From Chamaea fasciata (lineage: Eukaryota > Chordata > Aves > Passeriformes > Sylviidae): a stretch of 64,000 nt of DNA. Of the stretch, positions 24,465 through 37,485 are shown in pieces (position 1 is the stretch's first letter; each line of letters opens with the position of its first letter). The stretch covers positions 57,763,172 through 57,827,171 of the forward strand of contig JARCOQ010000002.1 in the NCBI GenBank assembly GCA_029207755.1, read 5' to 3'. Below the pieces are notes generated by a model. It was not told the DNA's origin. It did not search any database and saw only the letters and a list, made by a program, of their open reading frames with translations. Both the position numbers and the translations under genes were made by a program.

Positions 24465-27400
24465 CTAGTTATGAATAAAAATAAGCCCCTGTAAATCCAG
24501 TTACTGCAACAGTACAAAAACCATGTCTGTTGTAAAACGGGAATATGTGTACAGGAATATGTGTAAATACTGCAGATGTACAGGTTTCATGAAGTTTAAG
24601 CAGATCCCCCGTTTTGATGTCTATACCCACCCTTTTTATTATGTATAGAGCAGGGGCAAAATACACACACTTTTACCTTTGATTATAGGAAGGCACACAT
24701 TTATTTTAGATTAATAGAATTGAAATTATTTTCTTTTTGAAAAAGTCTGGCGTTATAATGTAAAATCTGTAATTTGGAAAGGTCACAATCCTATATTTGG
24801 AATCACTGAAATGTTAGTGGATAAAACTCATTTTTCATGCTCAAAGTTTTCATTTGTTACTTTCAGTAATAATATTTATATTTCCATTCTGGTGGGAAAA
24901 AAATAAATTAAAAAAAAACTTGTCTCTTTCAGTAAAATGGACAGAGATAGAAAGCCAGATAATTGCTGTGTGCTTGTACCTAACAAAGAGAGACAATTGC
25001 AAAATGTAATCTTTTGGAACTTAAACTGAATTCGATTTTGAGGAATACCGATGTCAGATGGAAGATGCAGGACAATTTCTGCATTTGTTTTTTGACACCA
25101 TCAGTTTTCAGAGCAGAACACAGTGCTGTTTGTAAAAAGGAAAGGTCTCTGCCTGGAGCTCACTGGGGTTTTGAGTGAGCTTAGTAGCCACTGATGTGTG
25201 GTTTATAAATAGAACACTGTTTTAAAAGAGTGTGCCAACGTCAGCTCTACTGTCTGTGGTGTCTCATGGCATTGACACGGATTCACAGCACCCATCTCAA
25301 TGTTCTGATGATCAGGAGTATGGAGTGTCTGAGGAAAGATGTGAAGGCAGGTTAAGGATGCCAGAGTTTATGATTAATTATGAAGGAAAATTAAAAGGAA
25401 ACTGTACATATTCAGATTCTACTATGGGATGTATATAAAAAGAAGGGAAGGCACAAATTGTAGCCTTGAGCCAAACATAGCACCCACGAAGTGAGTGTGA
25501 GTTTTGCAACTGGATCCTGAATTTGCAAGATTTCACCCCTAATTTCACTCTGAAACACCTAGAAATATAGAGGCCAGTGTTTCAGCTTTTCTTATTAATA
25601 TTTAAGGTTGTTGGCAGCCCCTATTAGGTGCACAGAGTTCTTGTTCTGGAATAGTAGTTGGATTAAATCAGAAAGCAGCACTAAAAGCATGATAATTTTA
25701 GGTGACTGTTCTGTAATAACCACATCTTGGTGAGCTATACGCTTGCTATCTGTCTGTTGTGGGATTCTTCAATAGTGAGGTTGGTTCTGTATTTTTTCAG
25801 TACTTAAAAATGCTATATTTTATTCATTGGAAATCTGCAATCTGGAAATTGCTCAGGACAGAGGAACTATTGTTTTATGATGCCCAACATATGTTTGAAA
25901 ATCAAGAAGGAATAACGTATGCTGAGGGATTCTGCTTTGTAAAAAATCTTATGAAAGGGAAAAGATTACAATGACACAGAAGGAAAAATTGTATTAAAAT
26001 TAAAGGAATCCCATGAATATTCAGTCAATAACTCTTGTCACTGCTGATTTGCAACGAAGAGCTCCTGAGTACTGAGCAGTGTGGGTTAGCTGTGGAAAGA
26101 CAGATAGAACATTTTTACACCCTTCAGATAGCTCGGCACAAAAAATATACATTAAAATTTAAGAGGCTGTTCTAAAGTACATAGCACATTGGAATCCATG
26201 TTGGCTTTAAACTTGTATTGCACAGGATAGGCATAATATTATTACAGAACTCTCTTTATTTATTTTTTTTTCAAAGCAGGCTTAATGCTATTTTTTTACT
26301 TTTTAGCAGCTTTTGACAATAAAGGGCACCATTCAACATCAAATGTACATCTTGGGTGAGAGATAAAAAGTAAAAAATGTATGGCAATGTCCACTGAATG
26401 AAAATTAAAATTATACCAGGTCCAGTTATTTATGTCTTAGTCCCTATGCTAAGCTACTGCATTTCAAGATAAGCAGAATTTTATGGGAACCCTTATATAC
26501 CTGTTTTTTAAAATATATAAATATATCCATAACACAGGGTTTCATTTACTTTCAATAGTATTGTTGTGTCTTGCCATGTCTGTAAAATTGTATGATATGG
26601 TTGTTTTGCTGAATAAATTTTATCTGGCTTAGACAACTAAATTATTTTTAAAGCATTGTTCATCATACATAAAAACAGAATGCTAGTTATTTAATGAAAC
26701 ATGCAAGGATTTGAAATTTCTGCTTCTCTAACAATTACGCCTCACAGTTACCTATCTGAAAGAAGAGTAAAAAATAAAGATAAGAATAAAGGTTACGCCT
26801 TTGACTGAAGTATTCCTAAGAGTAGCTACTTCTACTTAACTGAGAAGGAAAGCAAAATTTAAAAAAAAGTGGAAGGAGAGACAAAACATATGCAAGACAT
26901 GACTCTGAAAGTAATTTACAGACATTTACTTTTCATGACTTTTACTGACATCTCTGAGTACCAGGGAATATAATTCTACAATATGCTCCAGTACAGAAAT
27001 GTAAACATCAGTTAAGAAAGAGCACAAGTCACCAGTGTCAAATTATTCATCTTTTGAAAGGCATCTCTAGTAAATATTCTATAAACATAAGTCTTGGGAT
27101 TAACATTTCCACCCTCACCAACACTATACTGAAGGTGTTCCATCTTGTTTCAACATATAAGAGTCTGGTGGGGGCAGTAGGTCCACACACATATATGTTT
27201 TATATAATCCTTTTACCTGAAGCAGCATGCAAGAGTACTTTACAATAAATGTATGCCATTAGATGTCTCACAATAAAATAAAGCCAAATGAGCACATAAG
27301 CATAAATTCTAAATGAAATAAATATTTATTTTCTTGGTGTTAAACCACTAAAAATGGGGGTATCACTAAGTACATGTTCTGAAAAAAATCACAGTGAAGT

Positions 27401-30400
27401 TTTTCTCATTTATGCATTGTATCTAAAAATTTGATCTGATGAAAACATTTGAAAAAGACTTGATTTGAATCTGTTTTTCCTGTGTAGCAATAGTCTAAAA
27501 TTTGTAGTAAAATAACACTTTTTTTTAAAGTACAAGTTAAATATTTGAGGTAGTAAAATTTATTATGCAAATGCAAGCACATATTTAAATGCCACTTGAT
27601 ATGAAATGAGCAAATAGTATACAATACTTGTTTCTGGTCTCCATTATTTGCACTAGCTTACAAAATCTTTAATGCAATTTCCTAGAAATAAATAAAAACA
27701 CGTGTTCTGTTACACAAAGTTATTGAACATATAAAGTGACAATGAAAATAAGAAAAATGAACCCCATGAACTCAGTAAGGAAAAAAAATCACATAAATTA
27801 TATGTCCATTTTAAACAATTTTGTATTTTCTGTAGACATTGAATAGTGGGGTTATCATGCTTAATTTATAATACCTGCCCGGATGTCAATACTGGGCAAG
27901 TTGCTGGTACTGAAGAGATGATGATTATAAATGTATGAAATTCAATACTAAATGCAGTACAAAAATTGATCGATTCTGAATTTTGCCATCACCTGCTATG
28001 CTTTGTATAGCCTTTGGCTTTCTAAACCCATTTGGTAGAGTTGTGTTTCTTTTTACTCCAGTGATTTGAAAAGAATAAACTGGGGAAACTTCCCCTTCTG
28101 TCCCTAAAGCTGTTTTTTTTGAGTTTTGTTTTGTTTTGATTTGTTTTGTTTTTTCTCTTTCAAAGCAGCAGACCAGAGCATAATTTTTGGGCTTAAGTAG
28201 TAGTGGTGTCTGTCTCCTTTTATATCCCGAATGTTGACAGGAAATGGAAAAGGAATTTCAGCACCAACTGTGGCAATGTGTGAGGCAGCCTCCAACACAG
28301 GATGGAGGCCTCCAGCAAGACCTCCAGCTCCCCTGTGAGATCAGATAACCTGCAGAGAAAGAGGCAGCCTGAAAATACAGAATTCAAATTATACCTCTCT
28401 TTCAAACACTTTTATTAGTTCTACAATACTTTCTAGTATTGAGATACTTATTCTAATTCCAAAAATGTGTGAGACTTAGACAGTGTTGCTCATCAAATAC
28501 GTGTATGTTTTCAGACTGTCAACTGAAACTTGTACTTACTAATGCACAGATAAGAAATATTCATGAATGTATGTTCCTATGTGTTTCTTTTTAAAAAAAT
28601 CTTTTGTTTTACTCACCTAGTCACAATAAACATTTGCTAACTCAATGGGTACAAACTCCTGAACACATGTAGGTGCTACCTATAAGATTTACCAATAATT
28701 TCTCAAATATATTGTTGTCTAACTCACCTGTATGACATGACATCACAGGACATCAGCAATACCTCTCGTCTGAATCTGTAGAGTGGCATGCATTTGGTAG
28801 AGTCAAATCATCACACAAAACTCTAGCCAACTGCTGAAGAAGTCACCACTCAAATTGAGGTAACCAGGTTCCCCCACAGAGCCCACTGGGCAGAGACTAC
28901 CTGAATCAGGAGTAAAACATGGGTAAAAAGCTTGTATTTACACACACAATTGCGGATAAAAAGCTAAAGAGAGAAAGCATATACCTGATTACACATATGT
29001 CTGTTCCACATGAAGGATCCTTCAGTATGAATTCTGGCTTGGAGCTAATGTATAAGCCCAGTCAATTGCATGGTTATATCTTGTAGATGAGCTGACAAAC
29101 AATGAAGCTACAACAGTCAAACAGGCTTGTTTTTGTTGTTGCTGCCCAATGTGGCACCAGCAATTATACAGTGCTGATTGACTCCAGCCACTGAGCACAG
29201 AAAACCTCTCTCACTCTTCTCAGCTCTCACTGATGACCAAAATGCAGGAAAGTAACTCACACATCTGAACAGGGAACTGGTTGTTTAGAACCCAAGTGAA
29301 AAAAATGTGGAGAAAAAACAAAGAAGACTTAGACACGCTTTCACTCTGAATTTAAAATTCACACCTCAAAACAAAGCTGTCTCAGAAAACTTTCTTGCTT
29401 GAATTAACCTAATTACAATGCTTGAGTTCTATGCAGTTTTTCTTTAACTCAGATTGTTTACTCAATCTACTGTGAATCCTCTAGCTATTCTGCAGAAAAT
29501 TCAGAAGTATGTTTTTTCAGGGAAAAGTGTAACCCATAAATCACGCATCTCTTTTCAAGACAATACAGAAGTAAGCTGAAAACAGTTTCACTCATGATCT
29601 ACAAATATATAGCACAAATGCTAGTGAACTGATGCTTTTTGAAAGATGCACAACTTGCTCTGGGCAGAAGTGTTAGGTCTGACACTTCCCTGAAGTATCA
29701 TTACCCTGTGAACATTCACTGTGGTCCCCACAGAAATCCCCAAATGACAAGTGATTTCCCTGGAACTGGCTGTCCTGATTAATATCGAGCTGGCTACTAG
29801 TAAGCAAGAAAAGATGCTATTAGTGAGCACATTGACAAAAAAAGTGAAGAAGAATTAGGATGAATGAATACATTCAATATATTAAGCTGCATCCCTAGAA
29901 GAACCAGATAAATTGCATCTGAAAAGAGCAAGAGGGAAAAGATATCCATTGTGGAGCCAAAATTCTTCCATAATTTTGGTCTTTAAGAAGGTGTGCTACC
30001 CACTGGAGCAGCAGAGAACTTGAGGAAGCAAGTTTCCATGGGAAACAAATCTCTCAACCGACTACAGAAAAGAACTAGAAGTACCCAAAAGACATATGCT
30101 TTATGCCTCTGGGAAGGGTTTTCTTACCTTTAGGAAGAAGAAAAAAGAAAACCTTAATTGTTTTGGGAGTCATAGAAGGAAGAAAAGGATAAACTGAATA
30201 TCTAAACCCACTAATCATTATAGGCAAAACTAAACAAAATAAAATGTTTTGAACAGAGCCCCAAAGAATAGCCATCCATCCATATATGTACATAAACACA
30301 CAAAAAGGACCATTTATTCTACCCTCAAGGCTGGAAAACAGAAAAGGTGTAGAGGCCAACAGTCCTCCTAAACTTCTTTCATCAAGAAGAATACGCACAC

Positions 30401-30454
30401 CCAGCCAGCATGTACAGTGTATGCCTTAATGAGCAAGACCTGAAATTCTCTGGG
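22619..30454. other. Unique AT-rich non-coding stretch
   Basis: About 7.8 kb without a recognised gene or mobile element. Contains a (TA)21 tract (24421-24462), a 12-bp duplication GGAATATGTGTA near 24540-24566, and a TTTTG-rich segment near 28118-28153. Short open frames (for example 25232-25438) have no recognisable domain. Confidence 0.6.
24421..24462. repeat. (TA)21 microsatellite
   Basis: Twenty-one uninterrupted TA units; can extrude as a cruciform. Confidence 0.97.
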
Positions 30455-30590
30455 TACTAGAAGCTGTGTTGACCTTCCAAGCAATGATGGACTTTATCTA
30501 TCTTGGATTATCATGGAGGCCACCCTCTGAGCCCATGCCACAAAAATCTTGCTACCTAAATGCAATATGTATGTTAGTGTTCATTGCATA
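30455..30590 (+). repeat. Unidentified dispersed repeat, copy 1
   Basis: Centred on CTATCTTGGATTATCATGGA (30488-30507). It aligns over about 130 bases, at roughly 70 percent by eye, with the reverse complement of 32300-32425; shared words include AGAAGCTGTG/AAAAGCTGTG, GGACTTTATC/AGACTTTACC, GCCACC and GCTACCTAAA/GCCACCTAAA. This is either an old LTR or a LINE 3' region; I do not recognise the family. Confidence 0.65.
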
Positions 30591-30852
30591 GTGGAGGCAA
30601 TTTATCTGAATGCAGCAACATGCTAATTCATGCAGAGCTGCCTTATTGAATGATGAGCAATTTAGATCCTTGAGAGTCTGATCTTTATATCTGTTACATA
30701 GTTGTAAAATACTTTAGCTCCTCAAGGCCATTTCCAGGAGGTTACACACAGTACTATATTACTAGGGAAAAATAATAAAGAAATAGAAAACAAACAATCC
30801 ATACCTCATCTCAACTGAAGGAAAAAAAAAAGTGGTTAGAGTAAAACAGCTC

Positions 30853-30878
30853 TTTTTTTTTTTGGGGGGGGGGGGGGG
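30853..30878. repeat. T11-G15 homopolymer junction
   Basis: Eleven T directly followed by fifteen G. The G run could form a G-quadruplex and is prone to sequencing length error. Confidence 0.95.
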
Positions 30879-31237
30879 CTTATCTCCCAGTAGTAGGCAC
30901 TATGAATGCAAATTTGAACACCATTTCCAAAAGCAGAAAATTCCCAAAGTAACAAAAATTCCCCAGAGCCTTCAATACAAAATCAAAGGCATAATATCCT
31001 GATAAATAAATGTCACAAAAAAGTGAAATGAAAATGATAAAACAGAGTCAAGGGAGCTTCAGATTATTTATACCAGGTGAGGGTCTTGTTCCTATAATTG
31101 AAGCATTCACCATCAAACCAAAGTATATTTTTCTCAAGTGGAATTCAAGCTATTTTTCCTCAAAATACTTAAACTGAAACATGTCACCTCCAACAACAAT
31201 TCTAAAGAATTTTTTTGCCTGAGGATGGCCTTTGCAA

Positions 31238-31240
<3 letters not shown>

Positions 31241-31269
<29 letters not shown>
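31241..31269. repeat. TA microsatellite
   Basis: About 14 TA units. Confidence 0.95.
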
Positions 31270-31272
<3 letters not shown>

Positions 31273-31714
31273 TACCTGGTAAGCAAACCCAGCTTCTTCC
31301 AGAAAGATTCTTTGCTTCTGTTTAAATGTCAGAAGTGGCCTACAAGACCAAACTGTTGCCAAACTCAGACTGTGTGAATGTCACAGTGATGCATGCTATA
31401 CACTTACTGTTTACTCATTTTTTATGCATGTCAAATTCTGTCAGATTCACCTTAAAGAAATGTTGTATTTCAGAAGCAGCTACCTGCAGCCTACAGTAAA
31501 ATAAAACTTATGCTCTGCACGGATCAGTAGTTGCCAGTGTTTCCCACCATTAGGACGAATAAAGGCACTTTGCACACCTGTTTCTCAAGTTTTAACACAT
31601 CTGAGTTTCTACTATCAGAAAAAGTACTTCAGACACATTCGTTCAAATTGCTATTTCCGTTACTCCTGCATATAGCAAACATGGGTGATTTTTTAGGTGT
31701 CTTTGGAAAAAAAA

Positions 31715-31716
<2 letters not shown>

Positions 31717-31775
<59 letters not shown>

Positions 31776-31783
31776 TATATATA
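31717..31783. repeat. TA microsatellite (first half of compound repeat)
   Basis: About 33 TA units with one AAA interruption near 31771, directly abutting a TTTTTA hexamer array. Confidence 0.95.
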
Positions 31784-31852
31784 ATTTTTATTTTTATTTT
31801 TATTTTTATTTTTATTTTTATTTTTATTTTTATTTTTATTTTTATTTTTTTT
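31784..31852. repeat. (TTTTTA)n hexanucleotide repeat
   Basis: About eleven TTTTTA units directly following the TA array. The alternating tyrosine/isoleucine and phenylalanine peptides predicted across it are artefacts. Confidence 0.95.
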
Positions 31853-32299
31853 GTCATGGAAAGATCTCTTGGACAGTTAACCTCCAATTTCTGAAGATTA
31901 TTATATCCAGTGGTATAAGAGGGCTTGCTGTGCCACTATGTTTCACATATGAACTTTTAAGAATTGAAGTATTTCATTCTAGGTCAGAAAATTTTCAGAT
32001 TGAAACCCATTGTTATATCATGCAAGTCCAAAGCAGACAGTCCTATGTCTACTTGAAGGCTGATGGAATCACAGCTCCTCAGGGACAGAAGGAGTGTAAG
32101 TTGGTGCCCATTTACAATCATACCACTCTTGTGATAATTCAACACAATGAAATAAGAAAATACTGTATTCTCTTTACTCAAGAGATCTTTTTTTAATGTG
32201 TGTGCCTTTAGCTTCTCCTCTTTCGGTGTTTGTAAATTACCGCTTTAACTAATAAATCAACCTCTGTTGGCATCAACAAAACCCCCAAATCCTCAGTCA

Positions 32300-32425
32300 T
32301 ACAAACACTTTTACGACCTTTAGGTGGCAGGGTCTTTGAGGTGTGGGCTGGAGAGGTGGCCCTTCATGATAATCCAAGATAGGTAAAGTCTACTGCTAGA
32401 TGGAAACGCAGCACAGCTTTTAGTG
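32300..32425 (-). repeat. Unidentified dispersed repeat, copy 2 (inverted)
   Basis: Reverse complement resembles 30455-30590 (CTATCTTGGATTATCATGAA in the middle). It abuts a plus-strand CR1 scrap starting near 32426, so the two may have been joined before or by insertion. Confidence 0.65.
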
Positions 32426-32615
32426 ATGCCCACTGAGAGGACAAGAGACAATGGACTCTCACTGTAATACAGGAAGTTCCATCTGAACATCAAGAAATAT
32501 TTTTCATTGTGGAAAAAAGTAACTTAGGTCAGGCTGACTGAACATTGACACAGATTGTCCATGGAGGCTGTGGAGTCTCCCTCCTTGGATATGTCCAAAA
32601 GCCTTCTTCAACCAT
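32426..32615 (+). mobile_element. CR1 LINE fragment, plus orientation
   Basis: Matches the CR1 C-terminal/3' UTR phrasing: GCCCACTGAGAGGACAAGAG, CAGGAAGTTCCATCTGAACA, and TGTGGAGTCTCCCTCCTTGG. Heavily diverged, and the ATTCTATG tail is absent, so it is truncated at both ends. Confidence 0.85.
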
Positions 32616-33084
32616 AAACACTTTAACTGATAATTTTTTTTCCAACCGCTCACGTTCTCCTAAATTCGCAAATACACTGACTTTGCAGTCAGGGGTTTCA
32701 CCATGGTATTCATGTTGGTGAGGGAAGTATCACCACAAACTGTGTACATCTGAAGTCCCTTTGCTGGAAGCAACATGGTGCTCATGTTGATGATTTTCTC
32801 TTCTGAAACTCATTTTCTAAATTCTTTTTCCTCATGTAGGGTCTTTTACAACTTTCTTTTTTCAGTGGTCCTTAGCTGCAGACTGCATCCAAGTTTACTT
32901 TGTGCAGTACCTTTTACATTTGTCAGACAATGTTTCTTTGCGTCTTTTGTTACCCCTAAAACCATTTTGTCCAGCTCTAGACCTCTGTTGCTTTTTCAGT
33001 GAACATTACTGAGCTGGTTATAAATGTGGGGTCTCCACTGCTGGGGGAAACTCAGTTAGATTTGGCAGCTCAAAATAGGTAAGG

Positions 33085-33130
33085 CTGTTGGAGCTGCATT
33101 CCCCAAGCTCCACATCAACAGCTCCAACAG
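33085..33130. repeat. Perfect 12-bp inverted repeat
   Basis: CTGTTGGAGCTG (33085-33096) and CAGCTCCAACAG (33119-33130) flank a 22-base loop that itself contains AAGCTCC. It is GC-balanced, so more noteworthy than the AT-rich hairpins elsewhere. Confidence 0.85.
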
Positions 33131-34719
33131 TAGTGAGACTGAGTGGGATGAGCCTGGGTAGAGTGTTCCTCAGGAGTGGATAATTTGGATTCCTGCCTCC
33201 CTGTGTCCCTGTGATCCTCTGATCCCGTGGAGGCAGGCCTTTAACAGGGTGATGACTAGTGTGGTGGACCTCAAAGGAACTAGACCAGAATTTGAGCTCG
33301 CCCATCCACTTTTGTCTCTGTCCTCCTTTGTGGATGCAGATGAGCTTTTACTACACGATGTCACCATCTTGTGATCCATTCCTTACCACCACAGAGTTGC
33401 GCTGTCTGTGATGCATCCTGTGCCTCTGATTCTGAAAACATCTACTGTCCTTGGCAGAAATATCTCTTTCTAACTGGAAAAACTGCTTGTTACTTGTATG
33501 TCAAACGATAGTACCACACAAATATAAACAACAGTAAACCGATTATATGTGGATACCTGATCCACAGATGGAGAAATGGTTTGACAGTCAAATCAAGTAA
33601 GACCTGGAGAAAGGTCAAGAGAAACACACAGAACAAATTTGACAAGCCTTTTTCCTGAGCCTGGGCAAACTCAGGACAAAGTTTATGGCCTGTTACTAAC
33701 ACTGGCAATACTGTATAATGAGTCTACATGGTTGCACTTCATCACAGTAAAGCAATGAGGAACAAAAGGGTCTAGTCATCCAGACCACATCCTTCAGTCC
33801 ACATCACTCAGTAACAGCCCTTTGGATATGCGCTCTGGAAAAATTTCTAACTGGGTATTCAACTATTCATGACTTTCCAACCTAGGGACTCTCAGAGCTT
33901 TGTTTGTGATATACAAAGAATTTCTGAAATCCCCCGGATATTGGCTTTCCGCCTTATATCCTCATGCTTTATAAACTTCTCCATGCACTGTAAAGGCTGT
34001 ATTCCCTGCTGTAGCATGGCCTTTGCAAAACAGATCTGCAGAGATGGGTGAAGACAAACATGAATTCCACTACTTGTACATAACCTGAAAAATGTGAATC
34101 AACACCCATTTATTAAAAGATTTTTGTCTTCATCAGTGCAGTGCTGTGGTTAATGGCAGCAAATTCAGAATATATGAATACCAAGGAAATCAAAAGAATT
34201 TCACTAAAAAGGTGTAAATCTCCCATACTAGAGCTGAATTACATGTCTGTATCAGAAAGTCATCTGTTTTTACCTATCTAGGTAGACAGCTGTTGGTCTA
34301 TGGATAGACACAGCACTAAAATGCGTCTTTCTTCCAAATTACTTTTCAAAGTGAGCTGCCAAAAGACCACATCCATATCTGGGCAGTAGATGGAACAACT
34401 GGGCATCTATAAATCATTGTTTATTGCCAGCATGCCTTGTAAAAACCCTCTTTTTCATCAAGCTGCCTGAAGAAATACTAGCAAGTTGCAGTCCTGGTAT
34501 CTGGGCAGCCACAGTGATAGAAACTACAATTTTTTGATGCACAATGACCCAAATATTGAAAAACCAAGAAACAATACTGCTAATTGCCAGTAAGGTCCCA
34601 TCTACTGGTTCCTTTCCTCATTTTTTAGCATTTTTCTTCTCAAAGAGTACTGATGGGAGATTTAAAATATCAGACAGAAACGTACACGGCTTGCGGGAAT
34701 TCGTAAAGTAGATTGTTTT

Positions 34720-34793
34720 GAACAATTACTTGTTAGCACTTCTTAACAACTACTTGTTGCTAAGAACTTCTTAACAACTACTTGTTAAGAACA
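34720..34793. repeat. 28-bp tandem repeat, about 2.6 copies
   Basis: Unit ACTTCTTAACAACTACTTGT plus TGCTAAGA at 34738-34765, repeated at 34766-34793 (last bases diverged). A half unit (AACAATTACTTGTTAGC) precedes it. Local slippage duplication. Confidence 0.85.
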
Positions 34794-36312
34794 TCTATAA
34801 GAGAGAGCTCCAACAGCCAGACTCATAACAGAGTTTTCCAGAGCTGGAAGAAAGATTGCAATCCTAACTCTGCACTTATATAACAATGGCAGACAAATAT
34901 GGAAAAAAAGATTTTTATATAGGAGCTGATATTGCCACAAGAACTCAAACTGGGAATTTGCATTTGCAAATTTTTTTTTTCAGTTAGTAAGTCTTCTCAA
35001 AATAGTCACTGTCATTAACTTAAAAAACAGTTGAACAAGTAGAAATAATGCAATATCCTATAAAATGCCTATGAATTAAGTGGAAGTTCAACGTTTATAA
35101 ATAATGTCAGTGTTTTTGATTGTTTTAAATTTCTAGATCTGAACCTTGGAGTAGACTTGCTACTTTGTCTGTCACAGCACTGTAAGAAATTGACATGTAA
35201 GATGACCCATTTAACTTTTTATAAATATTTTTTGAATAGCTTTAAAAACAAATTAAAATAGAGGCAGTTTTTCCTTTTTAAATAAGAGATACAACAAGAC
35301 ATTTTCATCTGCTTTGGTCAAGTCGCATCAAATTATGTCACATCACAGAATATGTTTAACCTAATGTAATACAGTACAAGTGAAATGTCTGCATCAAAAT
35401 TTACAGGAGTAATTTAAAACAAAATTTAAAAGAAGTGAAAGAAAGTAAGAAATATAGCATTTAGGTTTCCTTATTCCACCGTATCTCTGCTTTCTTGTCA
35501 AAGACAGATGTCCCTATAGTCTCAGAATAGGAAGCAAGTACTTCATATCCAAATAGTTACAAAAAATATTGAAGAAATAAAAAACCAAAAAATTTCCAAA
35601 CACCTACCGCACCCCCACACCCGTCCTTATGATTCCATTGAAATGCCACTTACTTTTTTCTTGTAATGGGTCTTGACAAGAAGATGTTCATGCTGTGTGA
35701 CTTTGAAAATGCCCTTTTCTGGCAGACAGCCTTCCTGCCAGTGCTACTTTTTCCTTGCTTTAAACAACAGGAACAGGGGCCAATTTAAAGTCCAGGAATT
35801 AACTAATTTGAGATTCACAGACGTCCCATGAAGCAATTGTTCACTTGGATGGACATACTGTCTTCATTATTCCATAGATTTTGAAGAACTTATGTATTCA
35901 GTGACTGAGGTACATTCTTTGCACTGTCAGTAACGTAGGTGATGCGATTGTCCAAAAAAAGAAAGCACATTTCTGTTTCAGAATGCATAGTGGGATATTC
36001 CAGCCCACACTGATGGGAATGCACAAAACATATCTATATACTAGGATTAAATTATATCCTGTGGAGATGAGTTGGACAGGTTTAAAAGAAAGAGAAATTT
36101 TCAATAGCCTTTGAACAGGATACTCTGAAGATGTGAATATATGCTTTATTCATCTTGTTCAAAATATGGAGATTAATTCTCTGCTTCTTTTGAAGAATTT
36201 TCATATTTCCTACCCTCCTTCAAATTATTGGGTAACCTTGGTACTTCTCCCCCAAGCAGTTTGTTAAAGTGTGCTAGAAATTCTTGCTAACCTTCAGATA
36301 GATAATATACTC

Positions 36313-36337
36313 TTTTTTTTTTTTTTTTTTTTTTTTT
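36313..36337. repeat. T25 homopolymer
   Basis: Twenty-five T followed by AAGGG; no mobile element recognised on either side. Confidence 0.95.
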
Positions 36338-37485
36338 AAGGGTCTGGCACCTCAAATTTCTGAAACTGTAACCTGCTTCCAAATGCAGACCAGTACTAAA
36401 CCCAAAAGACTGAAATATTAAAGACAGAGCATCATAATCTTGATTATAAATAAGGTAAACTTTCTTAGACTAAAACTGTAGCAATGGGAATGTTTTAAGA
36501 GAAATATGATCAAAATTTCAGGAAGAATAAAATCAAAAAAGGCTAAAATTTAAGCCTTAGATGTGTTAATCAAATTTTTATGTCAATCTATTTTCTAATC
36601 TAGCCTTGTCTTCAATGCACTGTGCTTCCTCATGGACATAGATTTAGACTGGACAGAGATTTAGACTGATCTGGAGAAGTGCCTTAGGTGAAAGTCCTTG
36701 ACAGTTTTGCATTTCTGATCTGTGTTGTTGGATGAGCACAGGTAGAATCATGGAAAGTATGCATTCCACAAGCATGTCCTAAATTCAGCTTTTCCAAAAG
36801 ACTGCAAGAAGCCTTTGAATTCCACTTACGTCCCTTCAAGAAATAATATGAAATCTTTCAGGAACCTACAGATTTCTACTTCTTACAGAGTAGAAATTTT
36901 TCAAAGTTTAATATACTTTTGGGATTATATTTCAATCTAATTTTTCAGGCATAAAAATAAGATGGACATTTGAGAATAAGTCAAATAGGGAATAAAAATT
37001 TTCATTACAGTATAAAAATATTTGTATTGGACAAATGGCACAATTTCCAGTGACTATTATGCTAGACTGTACAGACACTTAAGTTAAACAGAAGGAGAGA
37101 AGGAGAAACAGACATGAAGACAGATGATCTGATAACTCTGCCAACTGCTTACTCACTTCTTTTAATAACACCTAAAAGTAAAAATCTGTTGTCTAGCTAA
37201 TAGTATCCAATTTCATTCTGTAATTTTCTCTATGGGTTTGTTGCATCCTATTCAAATACTTGGATATAAATCTGTGCTCCTGATGTTTGATTTAAAAAAG
37301 AAAAAAAAAAAAGCATTTTTTTCTGTGCTGATATGCTCAGATAGATCCTAGTATACTATTTGCAGAATCAGAGACCACAGAGCTGTATTATTACAGCAGC
37401 ACAAGAAGACTAGCTTTACTGACAAAGTTTGTGTCCCCTTATACTGGTTCAGCACATTGTTACAATATATTGGTTTTGATACAAG

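Larger units (their letters stand above)
32616..37485. other. Unique non-coding stretch
   Basis: No gene recognised. 33010-33420 is GC-richer and could be an old, unidentified repeat; it contains the 12-bp inverted repeat listed separately. Also holds a 28-bp tandem repeat (34738-34793) and a T25 run. Confidence 0.55.

Noticed and set aside
25232..25438. 68-codon frame with acidic/polar product
   Set aside because: No recognised domain, no retroviral motif, no splice context.
27918..27985. C/D-box snoRNA-like pattern (ATGATGA ... CTGA)
   Set aside because: The boxes are about 55 bases apart but there is no terminal stem and no internal C'/D' pair.
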